A DNA stretch of 8,595 nucleotides from Fibrobacteria bacterium GUT77 (lineage in GTDB: Bacteria; Fibrobacterota; Chitinivibrionia; Chitinivibrionales; Chitinispirillaceae), in NCBI GenBank assembly GCA_001462255.1, contig LIUJ01000076.1, positions 1-8,595 on the forward strand, given 5' to 3'. The translations under genes were made by a program, and so were the position numbers. The notes below the pieces were generated by a model that worked only from the letters and a program-made list of their open reading frames with translations, was not told where the DNA came from and did not search any database. Each line of letters begins with the position of its first letter. Positions within the stretch are counted from its first letter, which is position 1. Shown piece by piece: positions 6,253-8,595 of the stretch.

Positions 6253-8547
6253 ATGAAAAAAACGTTGATTGCCGCCGTCCCTTTTTTCTTGCTGATTTTG
6301 GGGGGCGTTGCGGGCGCAGAGGCGAAGGTATTGGACACCGTAAGGATAGTGGGGACGCTGGTCGCCAATCCCGATGCCGTTGCCGACGCCTTATTGCTTA
6401 AACGCGGAAGCGAGTTCACGCCGGCTGATCTCCAAGAGTCCGTGCGTCGCGTTTACAAGCTCGGCCATTTTCGCAAGGTGGATTTTTTCGTAGACGCGGA
6501 GACGGATTCCGGCGTTTCCCTAAAGCTCGCGGTAGAGGAATTTCCCATCGTAGACAAGGTTGAGTTTTTCGGCAATAGGAAGATAAAGAAAAAGGAACTT
6601 GAGGAGAAAAAATTGTTGCGTTTTTACGCCCCGCTATCGGACGCGCAGTTGCACAAGAGCAAGCAGACGATTTTGGATATGTACGCCGAAAAGGGTTATT
6701 TGCTCGCGGAGGTTGACGCGCAAACGATTGCCACAAGCGTCCCCGGTAACGTAATTGTCAAGTACGAGATAAAGGAGGGGCCCAGGGTAAGGGTAAAATC
6801 GATAGTTTTTCACGGAAACCGCGACGTAAAAACAAAATGGTTGGCGCGGCGTTTTAAGACAAAGGAGAATCGTTGGTGGCGCTCCGGCGATTTCAATTAC
6901 GAGTTGTATCGTTCGCATCTCGACACGCTTATAATGCAATACAACGACAGGGGTTTGCTCGACGCCGCCATTGAGCGCGACAGCGTATGGTATTCCGACG
7001 ACAAGCGGGATATATTCATAGATATAACGATAAACGAGGGGCGCAAATACTTTGCCGGTAACGCAGCGTTTTCCGGCAACACGGTTATTGAGTCCGACAC
7101 GCTCGCGTCAAAGGTTGCGCTCACGAAAGGACGGCCGTTTCGAAAGAGTTTGTTTGATATGACGAAGTATATGCTTGAGACGGCTTATAGGGAAGAGGGG
7201 TACCTTTGGGTACGCGTTGAAGACAAGCGGTCGTATAGGGGAGAGAACGCCGATACCATAGATTTGCTTTTTGAGATTACCGAGGGGCGTCCGGCCATAG
7301 TGCGGAAGATCGACATACGCGGCAACGGTAAAACATGGGAAAAGGTGATTCGGCGCGAAATATCGCTTATGCCGGGGCAACGGTACCGCCAGTCGCTCAT
7401 GGCGGCGAGTCAGCAGAACATTATGCGTCTCAACTATTTTCAAAGCGCCATGCCCGACATTGTGCCCAATGACGACGGCACGATAGACATCGTCTTTGAT
7501 ATTGTGGAAAAGGACAATATAGGCCAGCTTACCGTGGGCGCGGCCTACAGCGATCAGGACAAATTGACAGGCACGTTTTCCACCGCGATCCCGAACTTTC
7601 GGGGTGCCGGGCAAGAACTTCGGCTCGAAATTCAGTACGGAAACTATAGGAAGCTCGGTACCGTAAGCTTTACGGAACCGTGGGCGTTTGACACCCCGCT
7701 TTGGCTCACGGGGACGGTATTCATCGATCAGCAGGTGTACAGTTATTCGAGCGGCAGTTATTATGATACCACGATGAGTTACGGTTTTCGCGTGGGCGTG
7801 GGGCGCTCGCGTCTCTCGTGGCCCGACGACAAATTTCGCTTTCAGTCAATTTATCAGCTCAGCCATCAACGGGCAAACAGGGCATCGGCTCAGGTCGACG
7901 ACATGACGATTATAGAAACCGGTATAATGAGTAAGTTGCGGCTCAACGTTGAGCGTTACGACCTCGATATGCCGCTCTTTCCCAACGACGGTTCGAGGTT
8001 GACCGTTACTCCGGAGATCGCCGGACTCGGCGGCGACTTTAGGTATTTTAAGGGTACCGTGTCTTATGAGAATTATTTTAGGTTGCCGGCCAAATTGGTT
8101 TTCGGCAGCGAGGTGAAGATGGGCGCGATAACGGCGCTTGTCGGCGATCTTAAGATATCGAGGGACGATTTGTTCACCGGCGGCGGCGCTTACGGCGACG
8201 CTATCATAAGGGGTTACTCCGACTGGGCGTTCGGCGGGTACCGCCGTTGGTGGAGCGGCGACGGGAGATCGATGTTTGCCGTGAATATGTCGCTGCGATA
8301 CCCGGTTATCGACCAGCAGATATATTTGGGCGTGTTCGCCGACATGGGCAACACTTGGTCGTCGATATCCGGGATCGATTTGGGCGATTTGTACCGCGGG
8401 GTGGGCGGCGGTATCCGTATCAATTTGCCGATGATCGGGGTGATGGGCGTTGACGTAGGGTACGGGCTTGATCCGATTGACAAGAGCGGAATAAACAACG
8501 AGCCGAGCGGGGTCAGTTGGCACATTATTATGAACAAGGGTTTTTAG
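6253..8547 (+). CDS. bamA: BamA, outer-membrane protein assembly factor
   Basis: A 764-residue Omp85-family protein, the core of the machine that inserts beta-barrel proteins into the outer membrane. A Sec signal peptide occupies 1-24 (MKKTLIAA..., likely cleavage after AEA). Five POTRA-like repeats follow at about 26-96, 99-174, 178-263, 266-344 and 348-420, several opening with the typical strand plus FxGN/IRGN turn (VEFFGN, IVFHGN, AAFSGN, IDIRGN). Residues 424-764 form the barrel, including the loop-6 motif as IIRGY (651-655; family consensus V/I-R-G-F/Y) and a terminal phenylalanine in MNKGF, the usual C-terminal barrel signal. The ATG at 6253 is chosen over an upstream in-frame start at 6211 because it begins directly with the signal peptide; only one base separates it from the clpC stop, with GGAGAG at 6236-6241 as a distant ribosome site. 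No terminator follows the stop. Confidence 0.95.
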   Translation: MKKTLIAAVPFFLLILGGVAGAEAKVLDTVRIVGTLVANPDAVADALLLKRGSEFTPADLQESVRRVYKLGHFRKVDFFVDAETDSGVSLKLAVEEFPIVDKVEFFGNRKIKKKELEEKKLLRFYAPLSDAQLHKSKQTILDMYAEKGYLLAEVDAQTIATSVPGNVIVKYEIKEGPRVRVKSIVFHGNRDVKTKWLARRFKTKENRWWRSGDFNYELYRSHLDTLIMQYNDRGLLDAAIERDSVWYSDDKRDIFIDITINEGRKYFAGNAAFSGNTVIESDTLASKVALTKGRPFRKSLFDMTKYMLETAYREEGYLWVRVEDKRSYRGENADTIDLLFEITEGRPAIVRKIDIRGNGKTWEKVIRREISLMPGQRYRQSLMAASQQNIMRLNYFQSAMPDIVPNDDGTIDIVFDIVEKDNIGQLTVGAAYSDQDKLTGTFSTAIPNFRGAGQELRLEIQYGNYRKLGTVSFTEPWAFDTPLWLTGTVFIDQQVYSYSSGSYYDTTMSYGFRVGVGRSRLSWPDDKFRFQSIYQLSHQRANRASAQVDDMTIIETGIMSKLRLNVERYDLDMPLFPNDGSRLTVTPEIAGLGGDFRYFKGTVSYENYFRLPAKLVFGSEVKMGAITALVGDLKISRDDLFTGGGAYGDAIIRGYSDWAFGGYRRWWSGDGRSMFAVNMSLRYPVIDQQIYLGVFADMGNTWSSISGIDLGDLYRGVGGGIRINLPMIGVMGVDVGYGLDPIDKSGINNEPSGVSWHIIMNKGF

Positions 8548-8575
8548 AAAGAAACGGACAATAATTACCATAAAT

Positions 8576-8582
8576 AAGGAGG
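8576..8582 (+). promoter_or_regulatory. Strong Shine-Dalgarno sequence for the next gene
   Basis: AAGGAGG lies five bases before ATG at 8588 and eight before the in-frame ATG at 8591. It is the best ribosome-binding match in the plus-strand cluster. With no terminator in 8548-8575, the next gene is probably cotranscribed with bamA. Confidence 0.7.
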
Positions 8583-8587
8583 ATGTT

Positions 8588-8595
8588 ATGATGAG
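8588..8595 (+). CDS. Start of an unidentified gene, cut by the window edge
   Basis: Only two full codons (Met-Met) and part of a third are visible, preceded by AAGGAGG. Nothing in the sequence identifies the product. In many diderms a gene for a Skp/OmpH-type periplasmic chaperone follows bamA, so that is the natural expectation, but it rests on gene order alone. The true start could be 8588 or 8591. Confidence 0.5.

Noticed and set aside
7846..8571. 241-codon open frame on the minus strand across the end of bamA
   Set aside because: Antisense to the conserved BamA barrel; its composition is typical of shadow frames.

Overview
The window looks like a chromosomal, moderately GC-rich stretch from a diderm (Gram-negative-type) bacterium. 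The evidence is a complete BamA-type outer-membrane assembly protein with a Sec signal peptide, five POTRA-like repeats and a C-terminal phenylalanine. It lies directly behind a McsA-McsB-ClpC protein-arginine-phosphorylation/AAA+ unfoldase cluster, which is best known from Firmicutes, where a ctsR repressor gene heads it. No ctsR is visible here. The combination points to a diderm lineage outside the well-studied Proteobacteria; I cannot name the phylum from sequence alone. ATA is a heavily used isoleucine codon across the long genes.

Layout. Bases 1-1266 are read on the minus strand: a HAD-superfamily (Cof-like) phosphatase gene (433-1266) and, downstream of it, the 5' part of a secreted metallo-beta-lactamase-fold hydrolase gene (285 to beyond base 1). 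The 147-base gap between them carries three copies of the octamer ATTGACCG. From about 1428 everything is on the plus strand. A short, very acidic orphan protein (1428-1709) comes first, followed by a 227-base gap with a palindrome plus T-run and an AT-rich patch of nested inverted repeats. Then come mcsA (1937-2557), mcsB (2554-3714, ATGA overlap), clpC (3798-6251), bamA (6253-8547, one base after the clpC stop) and the first codons of another gene (8588-) behind a strong Shine-Dalgarno sequence.

How the genes fit together. In characterised systems McsB, activated by the zinc-finger protein McsA, phosphorylates arginines on client proteins, and ClpC docks on phospho-arginine and feeds clients to ClpP. 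Here McsB keeps its phosphagen-kinase-type catalytic motifs, and ClpC keeps both N-domain GTEH motifs, both Walker A/B pairs, the UVR-type middle domain and a VGF tripeptide for ClpP docking, so the pathway looks functional. The arrangement ties cytoplasmic protein quality control to outer-membrane protein assembly in what is probably one transcription unit. Two departures stand out: the absence of a CtsR gene, and loss of the first arginine of the RDxxRA motif near the McsB C-terminus. I see no mobile element, CRISPR array, tRNA or rRNA. No stretch over 300 bases lacks a gene.
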